Assembly (NCBI GenBank): GCA_047967505.1
Contig: CM106540.1
DNA: 64,000 nucleotides
Strand: one strand, 5' to 3'
Origin: Dipteris shenzhenensis
Lineage: Eukaryota; Polypodiophyta; Polypodiopsida; Gleicheniales
Positions within the stretch are counted from its first letter, which is position 1. Each line of letters opens with the position of its first letter. Below are positions 25,354 through 36,819 of this stretch, one piece after another. A program made the translations under genes and the position numbers. The notes under the pieces were generated by a model that was not told where the DNA came from, did not search any database, and saw only the letters and a list, made by a program, of their open reading frames with translations.

Positions 25354-25363
25354 TATATATAAA
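25354..25363 (+). promoter_or_regulatory. TATA box of the 25.6 kb gene
   Basis: TATATATAAA followed by GG lies about 220 bp upstream of the chosen start codon. It predicts transcription starting near 25385-25395 and a 5' UTR of about 185 bases that is pyrimidine-rich, as in many plant genes. Upstream (25200-25260) is a GC-richer stretch containing 'gtggccgttggatgcgtgga', a typical look for a plant proximal promoter, then a (GAAA)n and AT-rich run (25293-25345). Confidence 0.6.
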
Positions 25364-25574
25364 GGACTTTGGGAGACCATGTTGGTTGCAGAGATCTCAA
25401 TTACTACGTTCTGAGAAGCCCGTTGCAAAACATATACATACATCGCACAGCTTCAGTCTCGTCTTCTTTTCACGCTATCTCCTGCCAATTATCGACTGTT
25501 GTATTATCATCCTCCTACTGTAGATTATCGCACAGATCTTCATCATTCCCATCTTTCCTACGCTTTGTTTCCCA

Positions 25575-26309
25575 ATGACGACTCTCGATCCACCCCCCCA
25601 CTTCCCATTTCGCCTTTCCTTCCCTCCGAGTCCTTCCTCCGGGTACGCCTTACCATCTCTCCTCCACCGATTTCTTGTAGCTTTCTCTCTCTCGTTGTTG
25701 TCGGTTTTTGGCTGCTCCTCCTCCTCCTCCCGTCGATTCTGGGGTTTCCTCGCAGATAATTCGGGTCGTGGTTCATTTTGGGTTTTCTTCTTTCGCAGTG
25801 ATGATATTCGAATTGTGTCGTCTTGGAATTCCGACTGCCGCGCTGCTGCCGCCGATTCAGAGCTTTCCCTTACCTTGGCGGATTCTGCCTGCACGGAAGC
25901 CGAGATGTTAGCGGTCGAGCAGCTTGTGCAGCTTAAGAAGATTCGGCTTCTTGGGTGCTCGCAGTCCCAGGACGTTGATAGCCTCATGGCCTCATGCACG
26001 ACAGAGCGATCATTCAACAACACGGCACGCAGCTGTGAGCCATCTCCCACGGCTTCATCTTCTGCAATCGCTATGACGGATCGTTGGGTGCCTAACCAAA
26101 TGCGAGACGTTGGGATGAACGGGGATTCGAGGTATGAGGACACCTTGGATTTAGGTTTTGATGAACGCGTGAGGCCTCGGTCTAGGCTACTTGCCGATCT
26201 ATACAGAATAGATGGAGACAAGTCGTTGGTTGTCTTGAAAAGGCCCAACAGCAAACGGGAAAGGAAGCGCAAAGCTTCACTAGAGGGCAACAGCGCCACT
26301 TCTATATGA
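25575..26309 (+). CDS. Plant protein of unknown function with basic C-terminus (one possible in-frame intron)
   Basis: 244 codons if unspliced. An apparent intron 25643-25798 begins GTACGC after CCG and ends in a pyrimidine tract plus TTTCGCAG. It is 156 nt, an exact multiple of three with no stop, so spliced (192 aa) and retained forms share the frame. The spliced protein has a Pro-rich N-terminus, a short hydrophobic/acidic block (SELSLTLADSACTEAEMLA), a low-complexity Ser/Thr middle, a block RPRSRLLADLYRID, and a basic tail KRERKRKAS that could be a nuclear localisation signal. The first and last blocks remind me of small plant-specific proteins that end in a 'R.RSIADIY' motif, but I cannot name the family. 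Support comes from the TATA box, leader and higher GC content. The start was chosen as the first ATG after the predicted transcription start with a long frame. Confidence 0.6.
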   Translation: MTTLDPPPHFPFRLSFPPSPSSGYALPSLLHRFLVAFSLSLLSVFGCSSSSSRRFWGFLADNSGRGSFWVFFFRSDDIRIVSSWNSDCRAAAADSELSLTLADSACTEAEMLAVEQLVQLKKIRLLGCSQSQDVDSLMASCTTERSFNNTARSCEPSPTASSSAIAMTDRWVPNQMRDVGMNGDSRYEDTLDLGFDERVRPRSRLLADLYRIDGDKSLVVLKRPNSKRERKRKASLEGNSATSI

Positions 26310-27630
26310 TAATAACAGTCAATCTCCATAAACTGGCCATGAATCTCTGTGTTCATGGGAACAATTCAGACCATTCATTTTGGCCAGGTTGAACGGCTAC
26401 ACAGGCCGATTCTGCAACTCCTTTTTTATACTGTACATATGGAATAACAATCTTAATCATTTTGATGGAACATATCTTGCACTTCGTGGGAACTTGGAAG
26501 TAGTCTGGTCTTCTTTTCTGTGTTGAAAGTCATGTAGATTCTATGTTGACAGGAGCAATGAATTCTTTTTGAGAGTGGAACGGTTCCCACGGTCCGATTT
26601 GCGCATGCTGAAATTAGTTTCTCAATGGAATAACAGTGTGTACAATTCGTGCAGTAGTTACAGTACATCAAGAGTGCTGGTCTAATGAACAATTGTTGTT
26701 GCAGGCTCCACCTGTCTTGTTTTCCTTTGCCTCTTCAAATGACTCTTTAACTCTAATGATTATCAAATCTTGCTTTTGCTTCGTTTTACATATACCAGAA
26801 ACAGAATATCTGAAATCGGACAAGGAAACTTCAAAGAAGTCCAAGTAACAAAGTGTTCAAGTTATTTCTAGTGATTTACGAAGAAGTTAATTTCAAAAGT
26901 TTAAGTATTATGTACACAACGTCCGTGCTTTAGTCATTTCTAGTAATTTACCAAGTATCTAATTTCGAAAGTTTAACTAGTATGTACACAACGTACGTTT
27001 TAACAATCGGTCAAGGCCCTACTTTTGCGAGACTCGAGTTTAGGACTTTGAAGAGGAAGGGAGATAATATTTAGTGCATCACAACCTAGGACTCACAACT
27101 ACAAACAACCCAAGTGGATGGAAAAGTACTCCTAGAATTCCCATGGCTCTTGAGTTACAAATGACACATGGTGGTACCTTAGCAAAATATTAATAAATAT
27201 GCATTGTGTCTAAAGAATTCAACCATAGTATATGGAGCCTAAGCACAATAAAAATGGAACAGTCTCTAAAATCTAGTGTATCAGGTGCAAGTTTATCTAG
27301 TGCAAAATACATTCGAAAAGGAAAAGATTCTATATGTGGATAAGGGATGGAGCATGCAATTGCCATACTGCATTTGTAGATTGTACTTAGTTTGTCCCAT
27401 GGCAAACTTGTGCTACTTTTACCACACTTTGTCTCATGTAGTGATTTGTGGATCACATAAGTAGACCCTAACAACATGATTCCATCAAAGTCATGGTTTG
27501 CACATATCGTATTTTCCATATTGTTAACATGTTGACATGAACACTACTTTAAGACATAGTTAATTTTGATATTAATTTTTGACATTTTTACTTTACAATC
27601 ACAAATTATTTTATTAAATTGACGAGTATT
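26310..27630. other. 3' flank of the gene and spacer with two small duplications
   Basis: Probable 3' UTR from 26310. Two diverged copies of a roughly 110-bp segment occur at about 26340-26450 and 26525-26637. A 68-bp direct duplication ('atttctagtgatttacgaag' and 'atgtacacaacgt' words) occurs at 26863-26929 and 26934-26998. No further gene is recognised. Confidence 0.45.
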
Positions 27631-28797
27631 AAAATAGATATCAAGATTATTGACATGAAAAATATTGATATAAAAGTCACAAATTCTGTCAAAGTATATG
27701 CCAAAATTTGACGATAAAATGGGTGATAAAAAGCGTCGATCAATGTAAGAATTATCATCCATATTAACATGGAAATCAACATCTAAATAAACATAGGATA
27801 TATTGATTATAATAATGTTTATAAAGATGTCAAGAATCGACAAAAACTATTGATAAAGGAGTCAAAGTAGGTGGTGAAACTAATACTATAAATTTTGGGT
27901 GGGCAACTTAATAATGGCTTTGGTGTATAATATGGGTCATTTGAAAATATTTGCATGTAATTCAACTTCTCCAAACACCTCTCATCTGCCATTAACATGC
28001 ATCATCTTGTCCAATGAAGTGTAAGATTATTCTTAACGTGCATCCTTTAAACCTTGATGTTCATCATATGATCATTTGTATCCAAGTTGAGTGCATCAAT
28101 TGTAGTCCTCCCAAGTCATAGACATTCAAGAAATCCTCAGATGAGCTTAAACTATCCTCATTCTTGACAACATGCGCATGAGGAGTATTAGAAGTGTTGA
28201 CATGAATGTTGACATGAAAAATAGATATCAAGATTATTGACATGAAAAATATTGGTATAAAAGTCACAAATTCTGTCAAAGTATATGCCAAAATTTGACG
28301 GTAAAATGGGTGATAAAAAGCGTCAATCAATGTGAGAATTATCATCCATTATCATCCATATTAACATGGAAATCAACATCTAAATAAACATAGGATATAT
28401 TGATTATAATAATGTTTATAAAGATGTCAAGAATCGACAAAAACTATTGATAAAGGAGTCAAAGTAGGTGGTGAAACTAATACTACAAATTTTGGGGGGG
28501 CAACTTAATAATGGCTTTGGTGTATAATATAGGTCATTTGAAAATATTTGCATGTAATTCAACTTCTCCAAACACCTCTCATCTACCATTAACATGCATC
28601 ATCTTGTCCAATGAAGTGTAAGATTATTCTTAATGTGCATCCTTTAAACCTTGATGTTCATCATATCGATCATTTGTATCCAAGTTGAGTGCATCAATTG
28701 TAGTCCTCCCAAGTCATAGACATTCAAGAAATCCTCAGATGAGCTTAAACTATCCTCATTCTTGACAACATGCGCATGAGGAGTATTAGAAGTGTTG
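27631..28797. repeat. Recent tandem duplication, unit about 580 bp
   Basis: Copy 1 is 27631-28200 and copy 2 is 28217-28797, offset 586 bp. I count about nine differences, among them a 10-bp internal duplication in copy 2 ('ttatcatcca' doubled near 28345) and single-base changes, so identity is about 98%. The unit itself contains no recognisable gene. Short hydrophobic frames on the minus strand are shadows. Confidence 0.85.
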
Positions 28798-29465
28798 GCT
28801 ATTCTCTCTTCCTATATTCAAGCACTCCACTTTCACAACTTCACATACATGGCGCTATCAAGATGCATCTTGAATCATATATCGTGCCGCTTGTCACATT
28901 GATGTGATCTAGACCTAAGAGTCAAAGAGAACAATCCCGTAATAAGCTCATGGCTCATGATGCATACTTAGTTTACAAATGTATCCATATGAGAGAAAGA
29001 GCTTACTTGCTCACAATGCATGTGTAGTACAAGTGTGTTTCCCAAAATTTTATTGAGTTAATGGGAAAAAAACCATTCAAATCTCTCCTTAATATAATGT
29101 AACACTTGAACTTGAACCATTTCAACATCAATTTAAGCTAAATACTTTGAATCCTCTTATATTCACTTGGAGAATATCTTGTCTGATTCCAATAAAATCC
29201 ATCTTGCATGTAATGAGATTTGTATCCCTAGTATTAGCTCGACTTTTTTGTGAAAAGATTACATGACTCCATGATCAAATGTACTATGCTTTAAATAAAT
29301 CTTCTGGACACTCAGATGCAATTACCATGCGATCACGATGCATTGAATCAGTGATAATGATAACAAAAATTAGCACCTTGTTAGTTAATAGTGGATACTC
29401 ATAAGTAATCTACAAAATAACGATACAAAGGAAGACACATAAAATAGTATAGTATGGTTATTAAC
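28798..29465. other. Spacer, nothing recognised
   Basis: AT-rich. No supported feature. Confidence 0.4.
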
Positions 29466-29951
29466 CTAGAAATCAAAACACCATGCAAATCCTTTTCCCT
29501 TACTTGTCACCTTCTTTCCCTTTGCTTGGCCTCTATGACATTTGAATACCGCTTTTAGTGACTTGCACATAAATTGAAGGATAATCGTATTCCTAGTTAT
29601 TTCACTAATTGAAAGCCCTCCTACCACCCTCTCATTGTCTTTTGGCCTCCTCATATCTCCCAGGTCATGTCTATATTTTTTCATAATTGAAACAAAAAAG
29701 ATGATTTTCAATTCCAAGGACACATTCATCTTTCTCCCCTTCCCTTTAGCAATCTCTCCCATCCACCTTGGTTCATCTCGATTGTCCCAAAGTGAAGGCA
29801 TGGATGGATTGGATTGCACTATAGACCTAATAACATAAAGCATAAACTCTTGCACTAGCCATCCTTTTGCCATGCTACTCTCTACTTTGCCTTTTCCCTT
29901 ACATATGATTTTAATACCTTCATGAAGCTTTCCAAAATAGAAATCCATCAA
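29466..29951 (-). pseudogene. CACTA transposase-like fragment
   Basis: A 161-codon minus-strand frame. Residues 1-35 (FGKLHEG...VESSMAKGWLVQEFMLYV) resemble the plant CACTA block 'YVRNKARPEGSIAEGYxxEECLTF', and the next block (EPRWMGEIAKGKGRKM) lies where the linker to the transposase C-terminus would be. Similarity is judged from memory and is moderate. A basic Lys/Gly tail follows. No terminal repeats were found, so it is a fragment. Could be chance resemblance. Confidence 0.35.
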
Positions 29952-30589
29952 CTATGCATAGCCCCTAGTTAAGCCACCTCATCCACTATGTGCATGATTA
30001 AATGCAATTGGATATTGCAATTGGATATCTATGCCTTCTTTAAAAAACATATAGCTTCGATATCTTGGAAAGGTTGACTCAATCGAATATTTTTATTGTG
30101 ATCTTTTGAGTTTATCTAGCTTCATATGAAAGAAATGTATCAGGTATGGCAATGTGTGGAGAGTCCTCTACATGAATAATATTATATGCCCACATAGCTA
30201 TGAAATCATACCTCACAAATGCACTCACTTTATGAGCTTCCATGAATTTGTGAGCTACCATGGATTTGCGAGCTACAAGACATTCAATATTAAAATATCG
30301 ATGCACACATTTTCTAGTTGCTAGCACATGGGGTACCATGAACAACCTTGCTAGCTATGGGCTACCACCATTGACACCCTTGCCTTGTTGCTAATGCATG
30401 CAGGTAAGTTCCACAATCTCATGTCATTTCCTACTCATATTATGCCAAACATATGAGATGCTCTATGAATTAAAAAATGCTAAGATTTTTTGTGTGTTTA
30501 AGATTGATGGTGGTAGGATCTTGAGTACAATATGTTAACATAAACCCCATGGTATAGTCTTGAGAGGTAAGCATTTACCAACACAAGAT
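29952..30589. other. Spacer, nothing recognised
   Basis: Short frames only. 'gagctaccatggatttgcgag' minus its last base and similar short words recur near 30240-30270. No supported gene. Confidence 0.35.
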
Positions 30590-31375
30590 TAAGTACACCT
30601 AGCATTCACTAACAGTAGCACCAAATACACCTAGCACCAAGTAGACCTAGTTTGAGATAATGCTAGTTTGTTTATGGTAGGGATAGTGCTAGTTAATGAT
30701 AGTGCTAATTCGGGCTAGTTAGTGGTAGCTCTAGTGCCTGTTAATATAAATCTAATTTGTAAACCACTTTTCATGGTATTTCTAATGCTAGTTAGTGTAA
30801 ATCTTCTTTGTAATCCACTTTTCATGATAGTTCTAATGGTAGTTAGTATAAATCTTGTTTGTAATTCACATGTCATGATAGTTCTAGTGCTAGTTCATGC
30901 TAGTCAATGATACATTGCAATTTAATACTATCTAGCATTAGCACTATCACTAATAGTATAAATAGCACTAGCTTAATGGGGAATGCACTACTAAGAAACC
31001 CCAAATATGATGTGGGTTCAAGAGATGTTCTAAAAAGCCCTTATTTTTAAGTTTTGCATGATAAAAATAGCCTTTTATAATTGATTTTTTCCAAAACCTA
31101 TTTGAAAAAACTCAAATGTAAATATGTTTTTGTAAATTTACATAAGAATATTTTAATTAAAAAACCCCTCAATTTGCACCCATCATAGTATGCTTATTAT
31201 TGGGTGAACCCCCCTAGCACTAGCACTAATTTTTTTTTGTTTTTTTAAATTTCAAAAAAACACTAGCAATATCACTAGCACTAGCACTAATAATAACTAG
31301 GCTCAATCATTAGCACTAAATAGCCATGGGTAGCACCAAGTAGTACTAGCATTCAATATCTAATGCAGGTTTAGT
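30590..31375. repeat. Degenerate array of 'agcactag / gtgctagt' words
   Basis: The near-palindromic words 'agcactagcac' and 'gtgctagtt' are scattered densely at 30590-30985 and 31210-31370. The plus-strand frame at 30722-30910 (repeats of NLxCNPLFMI) is a by-product. Similar in kind to the TGCTA array at 1.45-1.86 kb. Confidence 0.55.
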
Positions 31376-31639
31376 TAATACAATGTTTATATTTGCCATT
31401 TTCAAGCATATTTCTTGCACTTAAGTCTTTTGTTATTACATATAGAGAATCAATTCTCTTAAGGGATTTTCACAAGCAATAGAAGTGTGACATTATATCA
31501 CCTATATCTTTTAATGACGATAGAGCACCAAATAGGATTCATAGTAAGGTTTTTCTATGCATCCCTAATTTAGTGAACTTATCTAAATACTACATGAAAT
31601 TTAGTAGCCAGACAAGGCATTCTATTTTGTGAATGGCTA

Positions 31640-32115
31640 CTAAGGCATCCTATTTTGTGAAGAAGCATACTCCTCATACAAACCAAACTTAACCAAACTT
31701 TAAAGCTACAATACTTTACATTGTGGAGTAGGAGAAAGCTACTTAGGTTGATGTGACATGGTAGCCAATGATAACTCAATATAAACCTATAGGAAAGGTG
31801 ATTGTAGTTAAATCTAAACCTGTACGGCAAGAAGATACAACATGCTTGCGAACTATAGCTATCGTTAGAGGATATTCTATATAAAAGGGTGAAGAAGTGA
31901 AAGTTAGATGCTTTGGCTACACAAACTATAGGTATTATATTTTCAATTGTTGACTAGTCTATAGTTGGTAGATGAATACGTATACTAACTCAATTTTCTC
32001 TTACATCACATGTGAAGGTGAAAAATAATCCAAAAGTCTAATTGCTGGCAAGGAGCAAAACCAAAGGAGTTCTACACTTGTGGATAGTTGTAATTAGAAG
32101 ATTGCAAATGTCCCA
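31640..32115 (+). pseudogene. Decayed retrotransposon gag fragment with zinc-knuckle ghosts
   Basis: At 31909-31950 the plus strand reads CFGYTNYRYYIFNC, which has the exact CX2CX4HX4C spacing with the second Cys and the His both turned into Tyr (single-base C/H-to-Y changes). About 120 bp further, FYTCG...LEDCKCP is a second broken knuckle. Two knuckles in tandem are common in plant retroelement gag proteins. Stops interrupt the frame and no polymerase is recognised nearby. Confidence 0.4.
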
Positions 32116-32464
32116 ACAGGAAGCCAAAGCATACCAAAGCCTATAAAATGTAGTGAGGGTGGAAAAAAGCTCACTCAGCTCCCCCACCTAGTCTCGACTT
32201 CAAGCCTAGAGCTTGTGAGATGTTCTAGTGGCATAGGATGTGTTGCCTTGAGGTATAATGAATCTTGGTCCTTGTAATTAATCCAATCAAAGTGAATTCT
32301 TAAGGTGACTTATTATGAACCTATTCATGAATTTCTTTCAGATTGGTCTTAAAATTTGTTTGTGAATCTGGTTGAAATAAGATCCAAAATCTATTTTAAA
32401 TTTTATCCAAATGTGTTTTAGATCTATTTCTAGATGTTTTTAAAATCTAGTTATGAATCTATTT

Positions 32465-33188
32465 GGGCAGGAAAAATATATATTATATTATCATGATTAA
32501 CTTTTGTACATCATTCAAAGTTCATCCAAAAGAAGAGAGTTGTCCTAAGATAGAATTATTGAGAGATGCATTAGCAACATGGAAGGAGAAGCTAGTAGAC
32601 TCTTCATTGAGACCTACTTTGAGATTAATAGGGTCAGCAATAGGAGCAAAAACATCATCAGGAACACCATGGGCAGGATCAAAAGACATCTCTTCAATAG
32701 CATGTATCTGAGAGGAGAGAGTAGCACCATCAAATCTTTGAGCAGATGGGAAAAGGGTGGAGGGGCTAGCAGTAGGGTAGGTATTAGCTGAAGTAGTTCT
32801 TCTCTACAATAGGTGAAGAACCTTCTCTTAATGTTAGATGGAAGCTAGGTTAAATAAGTCCCGGAGAAGATGTAGATTCTTTTGCATGGCTTATAATTCA
32901 GAAAGCACTTTGGACTAACGCCAGAGGACTCGGAATAGGGAAGGGGAATGGAAAGTGTAACAAATTTCTTTTTGTTGCTTTTCCTCATGCCAGAAGAGTT
33001 TGGAAATTCATACAGATAGAGTGTGGAGAACCCATTAATTGGAAAGCTATTTTGCTAGGAGATGCTTGCAAAATAAGGCATGAGCCTTGGTTCTAGATAA
33101 GGGCACATGCCTTGTTTGCTTCATGGTGGGACATGAAAAAAGGAGACTTGATTTTCAGATAAGTGCTTACAACTTGGAACACTCTAGA
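32465..33188 (-). mobile_element. 5'-truncated LINE copy with inverted 5' half (twin-priming structure)
   Basis: It is bounded by a 17-bp target duplication TAGTTATGAATCTATTT (32448-32464) / TAGCTATGAATCTATTT (33189-33205), one mismatch. The left part (32465 to about 32800) is a LINE 3' end on the minus strand: it ends in a 'gttaatcatgataatataa...ttgccc'-type tail and carries EEMSFDPAHGV and EESTSFSFHV blocks that match the LINE tail at 41.45-41.6 kb. The right part (about 32880-33180) reads on the plus strand as a LINE ORF2 C-terminus (AWLIIQKALWTN ... PHARRVWKF ... INWKAILLGD), the zf-RVT-like region. Opposite orientation of the two halves inside one target duplication is the hallmark of twin priming. 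Confidence 0.6.
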
Positions 33189-33205
33189 TAGCTATGAATC
33201 TATTT

Positions 33206-34240
33206 CTAGATGTATTATGAATCTATTTCAAATCAAGTTATACAATGGGTATATGAATAATGCTAGCGGATAGGAGATGAGGTGTGTTGGAAAATCTCAA
33301 TGGGGATTAATAAGGTGGGGAAAGATATCATAGAGTCACATTTTCTTGCCTCTATTTGACTTGATAAATCTATGAGGATTAAAGAAATCTTAGTCAGCTA
33401 TTTACGTACCTAAGAAAACAACCACTGCAGGAGGCAAATGTTTTTAACTAAAATAGAATCATTTGACAAATGAAAATTTACTTTAAGAAATTGTGATAAA
33501 ATGAAATCAAATATGTCATTATGAATTCATTTAGCAATGACTCTAGTACAACTCCCCTATCGATGCGTGGAACTAAAATTAAAAACTCCTTGAAAGTCTT
33601 CTCCACTAGGACTACAATTTTTAGTGATGCCTAGTTTGGTACAAATGACACACATTGTGCATGATAAAGATAAATGCCAAGGATCAAGGGGGGACAAAGA
33701 GCAATTAATTAGCTTGAAATAAACGAGATCTATGAGATGGTTATCAAGATGGGACACCATTGTGGTTGAGTTGGGCCATCACGGTGGAGGACTTGGCCTA
33801 GCTTTTTGGAGGACTACCATTGCCATTTTGACATTTCATAATGAATTAGACCACGAGCATCTTGAAATATGCAACCAAGCTGGATATGGCTCAAAATTTC
33901 ATCATAGCAAAGATTCGATAAATTTAGTGAAATGACAAGTAGGGGGTTCCACAAGGACTTTTCATAGATTGCAGGTAATATCCATAGTCACTTCCAAAAG
34001 TATTTATGCAAGTCAGTAGAAATGTGAAAGTTTTCCCAATGAGGTGCTCTAGTAGGCCTCTAGCCTCTCAAGCTGAGCTAAAATTTCCTAGCATTACTCA
34101 CCATGTATTGAAAGATGGGGAGGCTCTTCTCTCAATGCCCTACATCAATCTATTCCCATTCCCCAGGATCCCACAACAAATACTATATTTGGGACACCTC
34201 CATAAATCCAAAATCTCCAAGAGCCCAACGGAATGTGATC
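33206..34240. other. Spacer, possible further LINE debris
   Basis: No block can be identified with confidence. The sequence just left of the LINE remnant at 34.25 kb may be its continuation (zf-RVT and tail), but I could not recognise it. Confidence 0.3.
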
Positions 34241-34249
34241 TAGGTCAGG

Positions 34250-34800
34250 GTCTAGACATCATCCTAAATCCAAGAAACTCTTCTCCACATGGCCTCCAAC
34301 CCTAACATGCTGAAAAGGAAAAATGCATGAGTATATCCTCCAACGATCTTGACAACCTTCCCCTCGATATAACATTAGAGACCAAGGCATCCCTATGTGA
34401 ATGTGAAAATCCTTTGACCTAAAGATTGGATTCCTAATCTCACGAAGAGTCCTAGCCAAGTTGTAGGAGAATGGTATCTATCACCCGGGAGTACCCAATC
34501 TATAGGTATAGCTGCATCTATCTATTGAATCCTCCCTATACTTCATCTTAGGTGGCTTACTAATTGGGATTGTAGATCATTTGGAAGTCTTTTGAAATCC
34601 CTCCAAGAGACCACCAAGGAAGCAAGACCTCCCTCCCATCTTGATGACTACATGTAAGAAGAAAAACCCAAAAGTTTGCCATGCTCATCAAGTACATTGT
34701 CATTCCACATGACTGGCTACCTATCAATCTCTTCCCAAGATTTACATAGCATTGTGTCACCATATGGCCTAATTCCTACACCATTTTTCATTGGGTCTAA
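34250..34800 (-). pseudogene. LINE ORF2 C-terminal remnant
   Basis: Minus-strand blocks (with stops) run in the same order as the full-length LINE near 50.25-50.55 kb: a PVMWNDNVLDEHGKLLGF-like block corresponding to PLIWNGQVRDAEGLQLGE, then W.DF.RL, then IDAAIPIDW..PGDRY corresponding to IDGAILADWLVPPEIQ. It is the same LINE family, highly diverged. Two minus-strand frames (34560-34763 and 34259-34459) contain most of it. Confidence 0.5.
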
Positions 34801-34978
34801 ATCTTCCTTGAATCCCTAACTCATGGAGAGGTTTCTTCAACTTGGTTATTAGCAAGCCTTTTTTGGGTCTTAGAATCGCTACACCATTTTTCATTGGGTC
34901 TAAATCTTCCTTGGATCCCTAACTCTTGGAGAGGTTTCTTCAACTTGGTATTAGCAAGCCCTTTTTGGGTTTTGGAGA
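34776..34978. repeat. Tandem duplication of a 103-bp unit
   Basis: 'ctacaccatttttcattggg' begins copies at 34776 and 34879. The two copies differ at only a few positions, so the duplication is fairly recent and occurred inside old sequence. Confidence 0.8.
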
Positions 34979-36580
34979 CACTTTGTTCTCTTTTTTTCAT
35001 TGTATTATCTATTGAATTCCTTTTTACTTTTAACTTAATTGGGCTTCCCTTTTTGCTTTTGACTGAAATGGCCTTCCATTCTTCATAGATATTGCTTAAT
35101 TTAGAAACTATGTCTAGGGGTCAGGTTGAACATCCCCATTGACCACAAATCCATCAGGATAGTCTTATCCTCTAGCCCATTGTTTAGTTGTTTAATGAGT
35201 GCTTTCATCTTGAGCTAAACTAGCTCACTCTTTTTTAAAATTATTGAGCCTTGTCCTCACATCCTCCTCATTCGATATCCCTTTGGAACCTCCTCAGGAA
35301 GGCTCCTCTCATTTGCTTCCACTCTTGAAAGTACGTAATCGAGAACTGCTTGTGGTCAGTCTCTCCTTTGTATGAAACTTGACTCAACCTCTTGAAGCTC
35401 CCTTAAGGGCTCGCTCAAACAATATTCTTTGGTCTTGTCCTAATTTCTTTGTCTTGATATTTCTAGCATGATGTTGCTCACAATCTTCACAACGATATGT
35501 GATGGTGCACTACCTTCCTCAATTATTGTGGGCTGTGTCAAGCCTTTGTGTGCGCTCAAACTTATGTGATATTGTCTAAGTTTTTTCTACTTTACATTGT
35601 TGAAGCTATTGCTCTCCTAGGCCAAGTTCCTCATGATTAATGTATTTTTTATCTTGGTCATCCATCTCTCCTTCATTTTGCTCCAAGTTGCATTACATGA
35701 TGAATAATACGATTCTACAACCTATTGGTTCGCTTCAACATCCCCTGAAATAGCTAGCATTTTTATAGAAGTAAACTATTGCACAATGAGCGATATACAT
35801 ATGTAGCTTATCAGTTCATTTTAGCATCTCCTAAAATAACTAACACCCTCACAGGATCTTGTTCACAATCATCATTTCATACTTTGTTTGAACCAACATC
35901 CTACAATAACATATGGGCACCGTACTTCAAACTAGGTATTACTTTGACAAGGTAGCATGTAATTCCCAATAGATTGCACATAACTTCTTACTTGTATAAA
36001 ATCTCCGCTCCGTAAAATCATAGTTGCTTAGTGTCCCATATAAGTGATGACCAAATATTATGATTCAAAAAGTGTTTTATAGGAATATACTCAATTTATA
36101 ATCCCTCCATGGTCTCTATGGGCAATACATCAAAACTTACCTAGGTAAGCATGCAAAATCAGTCTGAAGAGACTAAGGGGTCTCTCAATAAAAGTGAAGG
36201 TAGCAGCCAACGAGATAGGATCAAAGCAATAGCAAGATTCAACACCAAATACACAAGGTGTGGAAATAGAATAATTATCACAGGTGGGGGAGGAGAAAGA
36301 CATATGCAAAGGAAAAAATGCAAAAAGTGAGTGCAATGCTATGCAAGGTGAAAGACACATCTTAGACTCTAGAGGAAAAGGACTTGGATGCTCATTCAAT
36401 TTAAGAAAAAGAAAAACAAGTCCTCATCATGGGTGAAAACATTTCTTTTTCCTCTCTTAGTATAAACATATAGGGTCTAAAAAATGATCTAAAGACATGG
36501 CAATCAAGCCAAATTTGGTGGCTCTCTTGGAATTAAAGGTGGGGATAGAAAGATCTACAATGTGTTCTATTCTTGTATTT
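34979..36580. other. Spacer with possible RNase H ghost on the minus strand
   Basis: A minus-strand stretch at about 35930-36060 reads SNYDFTERRFYTSKKLCAIY, weakly like the Ty3 RNase H block 'NYxxTEKExLAxxYA'. I would not rely on it. Nothing else is recognised. Confidence 0.25.
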
Positions 36581-36790
36581 GGGATTAATGTAATAGGTGC
36601 CATAAGAATCTATTTATGCAAGAGGTTCTTCATTTAGAAAGACGTGAATAATGAAAAACGAAGCTATCCCACTCGGTGATTTCAATATGGTGAAAGTAAA
36701 GGAGGACATTATTAGAGAAATTGGTGAAGGTTCAAAGATAGATATTATTTCACAAGAGGCCACTTTCACGAAGGAGGGACTAACTAATTA
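36581..36790 (+). pseudogene. LINE endonuclease remnant (GDFN block)
   Basis: The plus strand reads AIPLGDFNMVKVKEDI at about 36663-36710, matching the 'GDFNMVE..ED' block of L1-type apurinic-like endonucleases, which places the catalytic Asp and Asn. Stops precede it. It could belong with the LINE C-terminal remnant at 39.6 kb on the same strand (spacing of about 3 kb fits), but the intervening reverse transcriptase is not recognisable. Confidence 0.45.
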
Positions 36791-36819
36791 GAGATGAGGA
36801 GGGTTGGTAAAATAATATT

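Noticed and set aside
25379-25414. Possible 11-codon upstream ORF before the 25.6 kb gene
   Set aside because: Its ATG is only about 16 bp after the TATA box, upstream of the likely transcription start, so it is probably not in the mRNA.
25475-26356. 293-codon minus-strand open frame over the 25.6 kb gene
   Set aside because: The plus strand has a TATA box, pyrimidine-rich leader, plausible intron and protein-like blocks. The antisense protein is low-complexity Arg/Ser/Glu-rich, as expected from reading a gene backwards.
35930-36060. Ty3 RNase H-like block on the minus strand
   Set aside because: Only a few residues agree and the catalytic residues cannot be aligned. Kept as a note, not as a feature.
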